NCBI GenBank assembly: GCA_963725615.1
Contig: CAVRZO010000009.1
Span: forward strand, 1-64,000
DNA length: 64,000 nt
Source: JAIQFF01 sp963725615
Lineage (GTDB): Bacteria; Acidobacteriota; Terriglobia; Terriglobales; Acidobacteriaceae
Direction: 5' to 3'
Below the pieces are notes generated by a model. It did not search any database, had not been told where the DNA came from, and saw only the letters and a program-made list of their open reading frames with translations. How positions within the stretch are numbered: the first letter of the stretch is position 1; each line of letters begins with the position of its first letter. Positions 46,004 through 53,415 of this stretch are shown piece after piece. Position numbers and translations under genes: made by a program.

Positions 46004-46981
46004 ATGCATTCCTGGGAAGGGGATCCGCGTCCCGAGCCCGTGCCAGAATACGGCACGATTCAGGCGAGCTCGAGCAGCCTGAAGCTGGATCAGTCTATCG
46101 ATCCGCACTCAGGAAGCTGGCGCATTCTGTTCGCCGTGGCGGTGGGGGTCATGCTGGCTGGATTCTTTGCCACGGGCAATGCGCGCGCGGCATTTGATCA
46201 AATTGCCCGGTTTCTGACACTGCAAGGCAAGCCAGAGCCGGCTTCGCCCGCGGTGCTTTCCGAACACGAGATCGAGAACCTGGAGCACGAGACTCCGCAG
46301 CGACAGGCGGAGGTGCTGCTGGAGCGCGCCGTCAACCACTACGAAGGCGCCAATGATCAGATCGCGACGCGCGTCGAGGGCTGGTGGGGAAAGCTGAAGT
46401 TTACTCCGCAGTTCAATTCCCTGATTACTACCGCGCTCAACTCCAACGACCTGCGGGTGCGGGCGGCGGGAATCGAGTTGGACCTGGCGGCTATGGGAGC
46501 GATCAAGTCGCCGGCGACGGTAGAGCGTTTGGCACAGCACGCCGAGGACGGGCCAAGTTCGCAAAGGGTTTGGGCGCTTTGGGAGCTGGGTCTGCTCGGC
46601 AACCGCGGGGTCGAGCCGCAACGCGTGAACGAGATATTGGTCAGCCAGCTGCAAGACCCGGATCCGGAAGTCCGGCACTGGGCGGTGGAAGGTCTGGCTT
46701 ACCTCGGGACCAATGAGACGATTGCTCCTCTACTGAAGACGTTTCACGACGACACATCGGCGATGGTTCGGGAGCGCGCTGCCTGCAGCCTGGCGCAATC
46801 CGGCATGCTCACCCAGGAACAGCGCCGCAGCGTGATTCCGCAATTACTGGATTTCGCGGACGACGCCGCTCTCGACGCACAGACTCACGGCTGGGTTTAC
46901 CAGGCACTACGCGATATCACCGGACAGACTTTACCCAACGACTCCTCTTCGTGGAGAAGCTGGTACGAGGCAAACCGGTAA
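46004..46981 (+). CDS. HEAT-repeat protein with N-terminal membrane anchor
   Basis: This 325-aa protein has a single transmembrane segment at about 46-66 (ILFAVAVGVMLAGFFATGN) and then alpha-helical HEAT/PBS-like repeats. These include ALNSNDLRVRAAGIELDLAA, QLQDPDPEVRHWAVEGLAYL and DDTSAMVRERAACSLAQSGM. The repeats are probably periplasmic protein-binding scaffolds. It is followed by an inverted heptad repeat and faces the ARPP-1 gene. Confidence 0.82.
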   Translation: MHSWEGDPRPEPVPEYGTIQASSSSLKLDQSIDPHSGSWRILFAVAVGVMLAGFFATGNARAAFDQIARFLTLQGKPEPASPAVLSEHEIENLEHETPQRQAEVLLERAVNHYEGANDQIATRVEGWWGKLKFTPQFNSLITTALNSNDLRVRAAGIELDLAAMGAIKSPATVERLAQHAEDGPSSQRVWALWELGLLGNRGVEPQRVNEILVSQLQDPDPEVRHWAVEGLAYLGTNETIAPLLKTFHDDTSAMVRERAACSLAQSGMLTQEQRRSVIPQLLDFADDAALDAQTHGWVYQALRDITGQTLPNDSSSWRSWYEANR

Positions 46982-46985
46982 CGGC

Positions 46986-47080
46986 AGTTTCCGGTTTCCA
47001 GTTTCTAGTTTCCAGAGCCCCTATCACCTCCAGAGGCCGTAAGGATTTGCTAGAAACCAGAAACCAGAAACTTGAAACTG
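46986..47080. repeat. Inverted 7-bp-period repeat (GTTTCCA type)
   Basis: GTTTCCG, GTTTCCA, GTTTCTA and GTTTCCA heptads face AGAAACC, AGAAACC and AGAAACT. It lies between two convergent genes. Confidence 0.7.
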
Positions 47081-47087
47081 CTTCTTC

Positions 47088-48197
47088 CTACTCCGTCATT
47101 TTTGCCACGTGCAGATCGAAGCCGGTCTTGGGCAATAACGACGTCAGCTCGAACGCCCGGAAACCATCTCCGGCGATTTCCGTGTGGCGGTAGAGGCCGG
47201 GTTCGCTGTCGACCGTCTCGTGACGTCCATCCAGGTGGTTGAGAAACTCCTGCGCCTGTTTGCTGTCGGCTTCGCGGTCGTTGGTTCGAGTCACAACCGC
47301 TTCGGCCGCGTATGACCGCACCAGCTTGGGCCAGTATTTCTCCAGGAGATTGGTGCTGGCGAAGATATCGGCCCAAACCATCCGGCCATTCACCGCAACC
47401 ACCACGCCCACCGCATGCTGATCGCGGAGCTGCTGAATCAGGCTCTGGTAGTTTCGCCGGATGGGTTCGGCAACTGAGTCGACTTTCTGCTTTACCTCGT
47501 GGTTGTCCATCACACGCGCGTACGAACTGGTGCCGTTGATCGCTTCGGCCGCAGCCTCGACGGTCACAGTGTTAGCCATGGCTGACCTGGTTTTTGCCAC
47601 CTCTGACCACACCTGCTGCTGGTCTTTGTCGGCCATCGCCTTGGCGCGGACGTTGGGGGCTGCCATTGGCGCCAGCAGCGCGCCTGCGGCTGTTCCTCCC
47701 GCTCCCACCCCGAATCTGTCGCTGCTGCCGGTCCAGCGGCCCGGTTCGACGCAGAAGACGCCGAGATTGAGTGGATCGCTCTCTGCCGGAACTATGCGAT
47801 CTTTGCCGATGACCCGATCCTGTTTCCCTCCGGTCACGATCTCGCCGGCCAGCAGGATCAGAGGCCGCTTGGAGTTGTTGACCAGCACCAACTGGTTGAC
47901 CTGGGCGCCCGGCGGAGTCGGTGGCCGGAGCCGGCGCATCAACGGCTGCAGGCCTCCAGACTCGGTCACGATCACCTCACCCGAGCGCAGTCCTTCGTCC
48001 AATGTGAGGAAGTCGTCGGTGTCGTAGGAGCGAGCGGCCACGACCGGGAATACGGTCAGGTTCCCGTGCCGGATAGGTGCGAGCACGGTGTAGCCCGATG
48101 TCGGCGGCAATCCTCCGGCGGGGGCATGGCAGGGCCAAAATAGGGCGATTCCGGCGAGTGCGAGTGCCGGTAGCACGAACAAAATCTTGGGGTTCAT
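47088..48197 (-). CDS. ARPP-1 family (DUF6569) secreted protein
   Basis: This 369-aa protein has a signal peptide (MNPKILFVLPALALAGIALF). The body matches the ARPP-1 domain (ARG and rhodanese-phosphatase-associated): GYTVLAPIRHGNLTVFPVVA, FLTLDEGLRSGEVIVTESGG, LILLAGEIVTGGKQDRVIGKD and VVVAVNGRMVWADIF. ATG 48197 has AGGAGGAAC just upstream. An upstream in-frame extension to 48650 crosses repeat DNA and is rejected. Function is unknown. It ends inside the heptad element shared with the HEAT gene. Confidence 0.88.
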   Translation of the reverse strand: MNPKILFVLPALALAGIALFWPCHAPAGGLPPTSGYTVLAPIRHGNLTVFPVVAARSYDTDDFLTLDEGLRSGEVIVTESGGLQPLMRRLRPPTPPGAQVNQLVLVNNSKRPLILLAGEIVTGGKQDRVIGKDRIVPAESDPLNLGVFCVEPGRWTGSSDRFGVGAGGTAAGALLAPMAAPNVRAKAMADKDQQQVWSEVAKTRSAMANTVTVEAAAEAINGTSSYARVMDNHEVKQKVDSVAEPIRRNYQSLIQQLRDQHAVGVVVAVNGRMVWADIFASTNLLEKYWPKLVRSYAAEAVVTRTNDREADSKQAQEFLNHLDGRHETVDSEPGLYRHTEIAGDGFRAFELTSLLPKTGFDLHVAKMTE

Positions 48198-48211
48198 GGT
48201 GTTCCTCCTGT

Positions 48212-48262
48212 GGAGCGCCGGCGTCTCGCCGGCTGTCCGGAGGGCGTCCCGCCCGCCGCGCC
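48212..48262. repeat. GAGCGCCGGCG palindromic repeat
   Basis: GCGCCGGCG.TCTCGCCGGC is followed by GGAGGGCGTCCCGCCCGCC. The copy at 52316-52372 is near-identical in layout. Confidence 0.6.
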
Positions 48263-48347
48263 GGCAGTGCCCGCGCTTACACGAGGAACGGCAAATATTC
48301 AGCTTCTTGCAGCCCAAATGTTGATAGCATCCGGATGACTGACCGCC

Positions 48348-49283
48348 ATGACTATCCACGGTGTCCAACCCATTGTGGAAGCTACAGAAGGGTTGGAATC
48401 CCTGATCACCGGGCTCTACGAAAAGAGCGGAAATTCGGGCCTTACTCGCGAGCAGTTCGCCGCCATCTTGAGCCAGGTCGCCGCCAAGTACTTGCCGACG
48501 GACGCGTCTCCCCGCGAGACAGCCGAACTTTACGCCAGCTTGCGGGTGGAAGAACTGGCGCTGGCCCGGGCTTGCGCCGTCGGTCAGGAGCGAGCCTGGG
48601 AAATCTTCATGGCCCGCTACCGCGAGAAGCTCTACGACATCGCGGCGCACATCGCCAGGGAAACTTCGGCGGCGCGCGAACTTGCAGACTCCCTCTACGC
48701 CGATCTCTACGGAACCACGACCCGCGACGGGCAGCGCATTTCAAAACTCGCGTCCTACACCGGGCGCGGCTCCCTGGAAGGCTGGCTGCGCACCGTGATG
48801 GCGCAGGAATTTGTGAACCGCTTCCGCCGGCAGCGCCGCCTGGTCAGCCTGGATGAAGAGAGTGAGGATGGCGCGCAGTTTGCCGCGACTGATTCCGCGC
48901 CTGCCGCCGTGGTCGATCCTCGCGTTGAAGCGGCCACCGATGAAGTGTTGTCCCGAACAGCGGCAGAAGATCGCTTCATTCTGGCATCTTATTACTTGGA
49001 CGGCCGCACCCTGGCCGAGATCGCACGCTCGCTCGCGGTGCACGAATCCACCATCAGCCGCAAGCTCGATAAACTGGCCAAGTCCCTGCGCAAGCAAATT
49101 CTGGCCACGCTGGAGCGAAAAGGCATGAGCCGCCGCCAGGCCGAGGAGGCCATGGAGGTGGATGTGCGTGACCTTAGATTGAACATTCGGAACCGGATGG
49201 CGCAAGAAACCGGTCCGCCGGCGTTCTCTGATAAGAAGGCTGAAGTGCGGGCGTCGGACGTCGGACCTCGGCCTTCGGGCTGA
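48348..49283 (+). CDS. RNA polymerase sigma factor, sigma-70 family
   Basis: This 311-aa protein has an unusually long N-terminal region. Region 2 (ERAWEIFMARYREKLYDIAA, then LEGWLRTVMAQEFVNRFRRQ) sits at about 80-165. Region 4 (ILASYYLDGRTLAEIARSLA, then VHESTISRKLDKLAK) sits at about 210-255, an ECF-like arrangement. The C-terminal tail (ASDVGPRPSG) is encoded by a heptad repeat at 49250-49320. It is followed on the same strand by a zinc-finger anti-sigma protein. Confidence 0.88.
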   Translation: MTIHGVQPIVEATEGLESLITGLYEKSGNSGLTREQFAAILSQVAAKYLPTDASPRETAELYASLRVEELALARACAVGQERAWEIFMARYREKLYDIAAHIARETSAARELADSLYADLYGTTTRDGQRISKLASYTGRGSLEGWLRTVMAQEFVNRFRRQRRLVSLDEESEDGAQFAATDSAPAAVVDPRVEAATDEVLSRTAAEDRFILASYYLDGRTLAEIARSLAVHESTISRKLDKLAKSLRKQILATLERKGMSRRQAEEAMEVDVRDLRLNIRNRMAQETGPPAFSDKKAEVRASDVGPRPSG

Positions 49284-49320
49284 ACCCCGGCCTTCAGTTG
49301 GACCAGGCCTTCGGACTGGA
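49250..49320. repeat. 7-bp-period repeat overlapping the sigma factor end
   Basis: Heptads GACGTCG, GACCTCG and GCCTTCG run over the sigma factor stop and continue to GGACTGG. Confidence 0.6.
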
Positions 49321-49371
49321 CCGTGAGAGGGGAAGCAGGGTCGCCAGCCGCGGAGCGGCGGAAGAATGCAG

Positions 49372-49426
49372 CCCAGGGCGAAAGCCCTGGGTAGGCAACG
49401 CAAAGAGAAAGCCCCCTTTCAGGGGC
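49372..49426 (+). promoter_or_regulatory. Two hairpins preceding the anti-sigma gene
   Basis: CCCAGGGC/GCCCTGGG with a GAAA loop (49372-49391) is followed by GCCCC/GGGGC (49411-49426), which ends 9 nt before the ATG at 49436 and includes the AGGGG-like ribosome-binding sequence. It could control translation or be a repeat family member. Confidence 0.45.
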
Positions 49427-49435
49427 GAAAGAAAA

Positions 49436-50731
49436 ATGGAGCAGCTTCCAAAAATCGTACAACGGCGTTTGCAGGCGACTGCGAAACCTGGGGTGCATCC
49501 TGATCCCGACCTGTTAGCAGCGTTCGTCGAGAAGTCGCTGACCGATCGCGAACGCTCCCAAGTCTTGCAACACCTGGCGGACTGCCCCGATTGCCGGGAT
49601 GTCATGACGCTCGCCATGCCCAAGATCGAATCCACACCATCGCCGAGTGCGGAGAGGTCACTATGGTTGAGTTGGCCCGTGCTCCGTTGGGGGGCGCTGG
49701 CGGCTTGCGTGGTGGTGGTGGGCGCGGCGGTCACGCTTCACTTCCAGCCGCGGCAGGTCGAGGAAACATCGATTGCCGAAAAAGCTCCCGCGGCGCCGGC
49801 GAGTGTCACTGCGGAAAACAAGGTCCCGCAACAACCGCCGCGTGAGAAGCTGGCGGCAAACATTCCGCCGCCCGCGCCCTTCCAGTCGGGTCGGGATCTT
49901 GGGGTCGCAGGCAAGCTGGCTAAGCAACGCGAAGAGAGTAGAGATGCCGCGACGGTCGCGCGGGCAGCTGCGTCTGAACCACGCCGACTCGACCAAGATA
50001 AAAAGGATCGAGAGCTGAGCAACAACCGGCTGGCAGATACGATCCAACCGGCAGACAAACCAACACCTTCTGCGGGGATGATGGTAGCGGCTGCTCCTGT
50101 GCCATCGGCGAAGGCAGCGAAGGCAGCGCCCCAGGGCGAGGCTCGGAATGAAACTGTCGCTTCCGCACCGAGCGCCATGACGGATACAGTGACGGTGCTC
50201 GAAGCGGTGCAGGTCCCGGAGCGGAAAACGAAAGACGAAGCCACTCCGAACGAGGCGCGAAAAGAAAATCAGGCCGCACGCGCTGGAGCTGTGGGCGGGG
50301 CGGCAATGGGTGGTCGGAAGACAGACTCGCTCTCGGCTCAGATGGCAGAGGCTGCTTCCGGCAACTATGCCAAGCGGTCGCGGGCCGCCTACAACGCGCC
50401 CCGTTGGACACTTTCGGCCGACGGCGTCCTGCAGCGTTCTTTCGATTCCGGCAAAACCTGGCAGACGATTCCGGTGGCGAGCGACGTCGCTTTCCGCGCG
50501 CTTGCAGCAAACGATTCCGATATCTGGGTAGGAGGCGCGGCCGGAGCGCTCTACCATTCTTCCGATGCCGGCCAACACTGGGTTCGCGTCTATCCGGCAG
50601 CGGATGGTCAGTCCCTGACCGCAGATATTGCCACCGTTGAATTCAGCGACACCCAGCACGGCAAACTAACCACCAGCACGCACGAAACCTGGATCACCAG
50701 CAACGCCGGCGAGACGTGGCAAAGATACTGA
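49436..50731 (+). CDS. Zinc-finger anti-sigma-like protein with Ycf48-type repeats
   Basis: This is a 431-aa protein. Residues 30-55 have the anti-sigma zinc finger (LQHLADCPDCRDVM, H-x3-C-x2-C). Residues 80-100 are a transmembrane helix (WGALAACVVVVGAAVTLHF). A long Ala/Lys/Pro-rich spacer follows. Residues about 340-431 carry BNR/Ycf48-like repeats (FDSGKTW, SSDAGQHW, SNAGETW) that form a propeller. It probably holds the adjacent sigma factor at the membrane until an extracytoplasmic signal. The gene is 152 nt after the sigma gene. Confidence 0.85.
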   Translation: MEQLPKIVQRRLQATAKPGVHPDPDLLAAFVEKSLTDRERSQVLQHLADCPDCRDVMTLAMPKIESTPSPSAERSLWLSWPVLRWGALAACVVVVGAAVTLHFQPRQVEETSIAEKAPAAPASVTAENKVPQQPPREKLAANIPPPAPFQSGRDLGVAGKLAKQREESRDAATVARAAASEPRRLDQDKKDRELSNNRLADTIQPADKPTPSAGMMVAAAPVPSAKAAKAAPQGEARNETVASAPSAMTDTVTVLEAVQVPERKTKDEATPNEARKENQAARAGAVGGAAMGGRKTDSLSAQMAEAASGNYAKRSRAAYNAPRWTLSADGVLQRSFDSGKTWQTIPVASDVAFRALAANDSDIWVGGAAGALYHSSDAGQHWVRVYPAADGQSLTADIATVEFSDTQHGKLTTSTHETWITSNAGETWQRY

Positions 50732-50806
50732 CAGGCTTTCCACAAAGTTCTCTTCTCGCACGATTCCCGAATTGAAAGGGCACTTCTTCGAGTTACCAAA
50801 GTGACG

Positions 50807-50835
50807 TTTACACCAATCAGAGGTACGCCTACTAT
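50807..50835 (+). promoter_or_regulatory. Predicted sigma-70-type promoter
   Basis: TTTACA (50807-50812), 17 nt, TACTAT (50830-50835). The expected start is near 50842-50844. It drives a short transcript ending at the terminator 50876-50912. Confidence 0.6.
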
Positions 50836-50841
50836 CCATTT

Positions 50842-50912
50842 CGTGGTTTGGCAGTTCTGGGGGAGGGCTGCCGAGGCGTCCTGAACTGAAAAGTTCGGGG
50901 CGCTTTTTTTTG
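50842..50912 (+). ncRNA. Candidate small RNA with two hairpins
   Basis: This 70-nt segment is flanked by a promoter and a rho-independent terminator and has no convincing ORF. It contains GGCAG/CTGCC around a 14-nt loop, then the 12-bp terminator stem. It may be an independent sRNA or a 5' attenuator for trxA 200 nt downstream. I do not recognise an Rfam family. Confidence 0.5.
50876..50912 (+). terminator. Strong rho-independent terminator
   Basis: A 12-bp stem with a GAAA loop (two or three G-U pairs) is followed by nine Ts at 50904-50912. It ends the candidate sRNA and may also terminate the anti-sigma transcript. Confidence 0.88.
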
Positions 50913-51110
50913 CGTCCGATGCAGGGACTTCAACCTGATGCCCGGTCCCGGGGACCAAAAACTGGAAACCAGTAACAGGTGTTTCCAGCCGCTTTGCGAC
51001 TTCTGCGGTTACGATGCATCAAATACAGTGTTACGATACACGCAGCCAGCGTTGGCTGACGGACCGCTCCCCGACCACGATTCGCGGCGAGCGGCACTCC
51101 CGGAGGAGAA

Positions 51111-51443
51111 ATGGCAAGCAACGGAATTTTGGAAGTGACGGATGCAAACTTTGACCAGGATGTTCTGAAGTCAGAGCAGCCCGTCTTGGTGGATTTCTGG
51201 GCGGCCTGGTGTGGACCTTGCCGGGCACTCGCTCCCATCGTCGACGAACTGGCGAAGGACTACCATGGCAAGATCAAAGTCGGCAAAATGGATGTCGACA
51301 GCAACAGCGCTACACCCATGCGCTACGGAGTCCGCGGCATTCCCACGCTGCTCGTCTTCAAGGGCGGCCAGGTGAAGGAACAGATCGTAGGTTACGTGCC
51401 CAAGGAGACGATTCAGAAGGCGATTGATAAGCACGTTGGGTGA
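51111..51443 (+). CDS. trxA: Thioredoxin
   Basis: This 110-aa protein reduces disulfides with the WCGPC active site (FWAAWCGPCRALAPI). It also has the cis-Pro loop GIPTLLVFKGG. GGAGGAG lies 8 nt before the ATG. It can support the nearby methionine sulfoxide reductases (52699-54018) and the bacilliredoxin, which need thiol reductants. A hairpin without T-run follows at 51486-51512. Confidence 0.97.
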   Translation: MASNGILEVTDANFDQDVLKSEQPVLVDFWAAWCGPCRALAPIVDELAKDYHGKIKVGKMDVDSNSATPMRYGVRGIPTLLVFKGGQVKEQIVGYVPKETIQKAIDKHVG

Positions 51444-51447
51444 GGCA

Positions 51448-51477
51448 GTCGTCAGTCTTCGGTCGTCAGTCGTCAGC
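51448..51477. repeat. 7-bp-period repeat (GTCGTCA type)
   Basis: GTCGTCA, GTCTTCG, GTCGTCA and GTCGTCA lie 5 nt after the trxA stop. They are almost identical to the left arm at 16966. Confidence 0.75.
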
Positions 51478-51485
51478 CAAGATCA

Positions 51486-51512
51486 AACGCCCGGGTTCAT
51501 AGCCCGGGCGTT
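51486..51512 (+). terminator. Hairpin after trxA
   Basis: A 10-bp perfect stem AACGCCCGGG/CCCGGGCGTT with a 7-nt loop has no long T-run. It is probably a terminator or bidirectional element between trxA and lexA. Confidence 0.55.
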
Positions 51513-51542
51513 AATGTTGTTGGGGTGATGGATTCTGGAGGT

Positions 51543-51576
51543 AGCTAGAAGCTAAAAGCCAGGAGCTAGAAGCTGA
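51543..51576. repeat. 7-bp-period repeat (AGCTAGA type)
   Basis: Heptads AGCTAGA, AGCTAAA, AGCCAGG, AGCTAGA and AGCTGAA are the inverse-complement dialect of 21764-21802. It ends 2 nt before the lexA stop. Confidence 0.7.
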
Positions 51577-51577
51577 A

Positions 51578-52198
51578 TTAATACTTCCGCAACACTCCAA
51601 TCACTCTCCCCTGCACCTCGACCGAAGCAGCAGGCACGATGATGGGTTGCATATTGGCATTCGAGGGCTGAAGTCGAATGTTTTCGCCGTCGCGGTAAAA
51701 GCGTTTGAGGGTGGCGTCGGTTCCTTCCACAAGAGCGACTACGATGTCCCCGTTGTGCGCCGTCCTGCTTTTCTCCACCATCACGTAATCGCCATTGAGG
51801 ATGGCCTCGTCCTGCATGGAATCGCCGCGCACTTCGAGCACGAACACCTCTTTTGAACGCACGAAGTCGGCGAGAGAAATGGTCTCGTTGTTTTGTACTG
51901 CCTCGATGGGCTGGCCGGCGGCGATGCGGCCCAGCAGCGGAAGCACCATCGTCGTATTCACCGCCATGGCTTGCTTCAGGCGGCCCTTGGGCGGGAGCAG
52001 GTCGATCGAACGGCTGCGGTTGTAGTCGCGCGTGAGCAGTCCCTTCTTCTCCAGATTGGAAATGTGCTTGTGCACCGTCGCCAGAGAACTGAGTTCGAGG
52101 CCCTGGCCAATCTCTTCGAATGAGGGCGAGTATCCATTCTTCTGTACGAACTCGGAGATGAAGTCGTAGACCTGCCGTTGTCGTCGAGTGATTGCCAT
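51578..52198 (-). CDS. lexA: LexA repressor
   Basis: This 206-aa SOS repressor has an N-terminal winged helix (AITRRQRQVYDFISEF, SSLATVHKHISNLEKKGLL), the cleavage-site Ala-Gly (IAAGQPIEA), the catalytic Ser in RGDSMQDEAIL and the Lys in VEGTDATLKRF. ATG 52198 is preferred; upstream in-frame sequence reads repeat DNA. Just upstream, TTGACA-17 nt-CAAAAT stands only 4 nt from the ATG, so a leaderless mRNA is possible. No clear LexA box was seen. Confidence 0.95.
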   Translation of the reverse strand: MAITRRQRQVYDFISEFVQKNGYSPSFEEIGQGLELSSLATVHKHISNLEKKGLLTRDYNRSRSIDLLPPKGRLKQAMAVNTTMVLPLLGRIAAGQPIEAVQNNETISLADFVRSKEVFVLEVRGDSMQDEAILNGDYVMVEKSRTAHNGDIVVALVEGTDATLKRFYRDGENIRLQPSNANMQPIIVPAASVEVQGRVIGVLRKY

Positions 52199-52253
52199 GG
52201 CGCAATTTTGGGCGAAGGGAAGGCGAATGTCAAGAAAACAAAAGTTAAGAGCT

Positions 52254-52299
52254 GTCATCCTGTGCGGAGGCAGCCCATTCGCTCGCGAATGGGCAGAAA
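52254..52299. repeat. GTCATCCTG dispersed repeat
   Basis: GTCATCCTGTGCGGAGG is followed by a perfect CCCATTCGC.TCGCGAATGGG hairpin. It is the fourth copy of this family in the window. Confidence 0.6.
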
Positions 52300-52315
52300 T
52301 AATCGAAGCGCCCCC

Positions 52316-52372
52316 TGTAGCGCCGGCGTCCCGCCGGCTGTCCGAAGGGCGTCCCGCCCTCCGCGTCACTCA
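52316..52372. repeat. TAGCGCCGGCG palindromic repeat
   Basis: The layout is the same as at 48212-48262: a GCCGGCG.TCCCGCCGGC hairpin, then GGGCGTCCCGCCC. Confidence 0.6.
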
Positions 52373-52403
52373 AAGCTAGGGAGCCCGCTGTTATTCTGAA
52401 CCA

Positions 52404-52610
52404 GTGAGACCTCCTCCGAAAAACGCAGCGTCCCCGACGTTGCCTGGCCTCTGCCAGGACTGCGTTCACGCGCGACGCATCGAGTCCGACCGCGGTTCGG
52501 TATTCGTTCTCTGCCAGCTGGCCTTGACCGACTCCGGTTTCAAGAAGTATCCCCGGCTGCCGGTCCTCTCGTGTCCTGGCCACCAACGCAAAGCTGAGTC
52601 GAGTGTGTGA
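52404..52610 (+). CDS. Small cysteine-rich protein
   Basis: This 68-aa protein with a GTG start has CQDCVHARRIESDRGSVFVL, then CQLALTDSGFKKYPRLPVLS and CPGHQ. Four cysteines are arranged as CxxC...C...C, like a small zinc knuckle. It seems to be a conserved short protein in related soil bacteria, but I cannot name the family. It has no signal peptide. It is divergent from lexA and upstream of msrA. Confidence 0.6.
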   Translation: MRPPPKNAASPTLPGLCQDCVHARRIESDRGSVFVLCQLALTDSGFKKYPRLPVLSCPGHQRKAESSV

Positions 52611-52698
52611 CATACAGCCTATCGGCCCGGCGAAACTTTTGTTCGTTTCAGGGCTCTAATAGATGGCGGCTGAAAAGCGAGCCGGAGGAGTGTCTGCA

Positions 52699-53373
52699 AT
52701 GTTCAAGTTTTCTGTTTTTGCTTTCCTGCTGTTCTTAGTGGTGATCGCGGGCACCGCCGCTTGTACCGCAGGCAATGCTGCCGGGTTTGCCGTTCCGGCA
52801 CCGACTGTAGATGCCGCGAAGACAGTGAAGTCCGGTGAGCAAACCGCGGTGGTGGCGGGAGGCTGTTTCTGGGGAATTCAGGCTGTCTTTCAGCATGTAA
52901 AAGGCGTAAAGAACGCGACCTCAGGATATTCGGGTGGAGAAGCCAAGACTGCGCAATATGAAATCGTCAGCACTGGCGAAACGGGACATGCTGAATCGGT
53001 GAAGATTACGTACGATCCGGCGCAGGTCACGTATGGAGAGTTGCTGCGAGTGTTTTTCTCGGTGGCCCACGATCCCACGCAACTGAACCGGCAGGGGCCG
53101 GACGATGGCACCCAGTATCGCTCGGTGATTTTCTACGGCAACGACGAACAGAAGAAGATTGCGGAAGCGTACATCGCCCAACTCGACAAGGCCAAAGTAT
53201 TTCCGCGGGCGATTGTGACCCAGGTTGTGCCGCTGAAGGCGTTCTATCCGGCGGAGGCCTACCATCAGGATTATGCGACGCTTCATCCGGATCAGCCCTA
53301 CATCGTCTATAACGATGCGCCCAAGGTGGCCCATCTGCAGCAGCAATTTCCCGAACTGTATAAGGGGAAGTAG
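52699..53373 (+). CDS. msrA: Peptide methionine sulfoxide reductase MsrA, exported
   Basis: This 224-aa enzyme reduces S-methionine sulfoxide in proteins. The catalytic Cys lies in AGGCFWGIQAVF, and the core has GYSGGEAKTAQYEIVSTGET and AEAYHQDYATLHPDQPY. An N-terminal hydrophobic segment (FSVFAFLLFLVVIAGTAAC) is a signal peptide, possibly lipoprotein-type, so repair takes place in the envelope. ATG 52699 has GGAGGAG 8 nt upstream and is preferred to 52663. msrB starts 43 nt downstream. Confidence 0.95.
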   Translation: MFKFSVFAFLLFLVVIAGTAACTAGNAAGFAVPAPTVDAAKTVKSGEQTAVVAGGCFWGIQAVFQHVKGVKNATSGYSGGEAKTAQYEIVSTGETGHAESVKITYDPAQVTYGELLRVFFSVAHDPTQLNRQGPDDGTQYRSVIFYGNDEQKKIAEAYIAQLDKAKVFPRAIVTQVVPLKAFYPAEAYHQDYATLHPDQPYIVYNDAPKVAHLQQQFPELYKGK

Positions 53374-53415
53374 TGGCGCTTCTGTTCGTGTCAGAGGCGC
53401 ACCGAGGAGTGAGCT

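Noticed and set aside
47088..48650. 520-aa minus-strand ORF covering the ARPP-1 gene
   Set aside because: The part upstream of 48197 reads a palindromic repeat and lies against the sigma-factor gene; AGGAGG precedes the ATG at 48197.
52199..52260. LexA box in the lexA promoter
   Set aside because: No GAAC-N4-GTTC or CTGT-N8-ACAG palindrome was found in the short upstream space.
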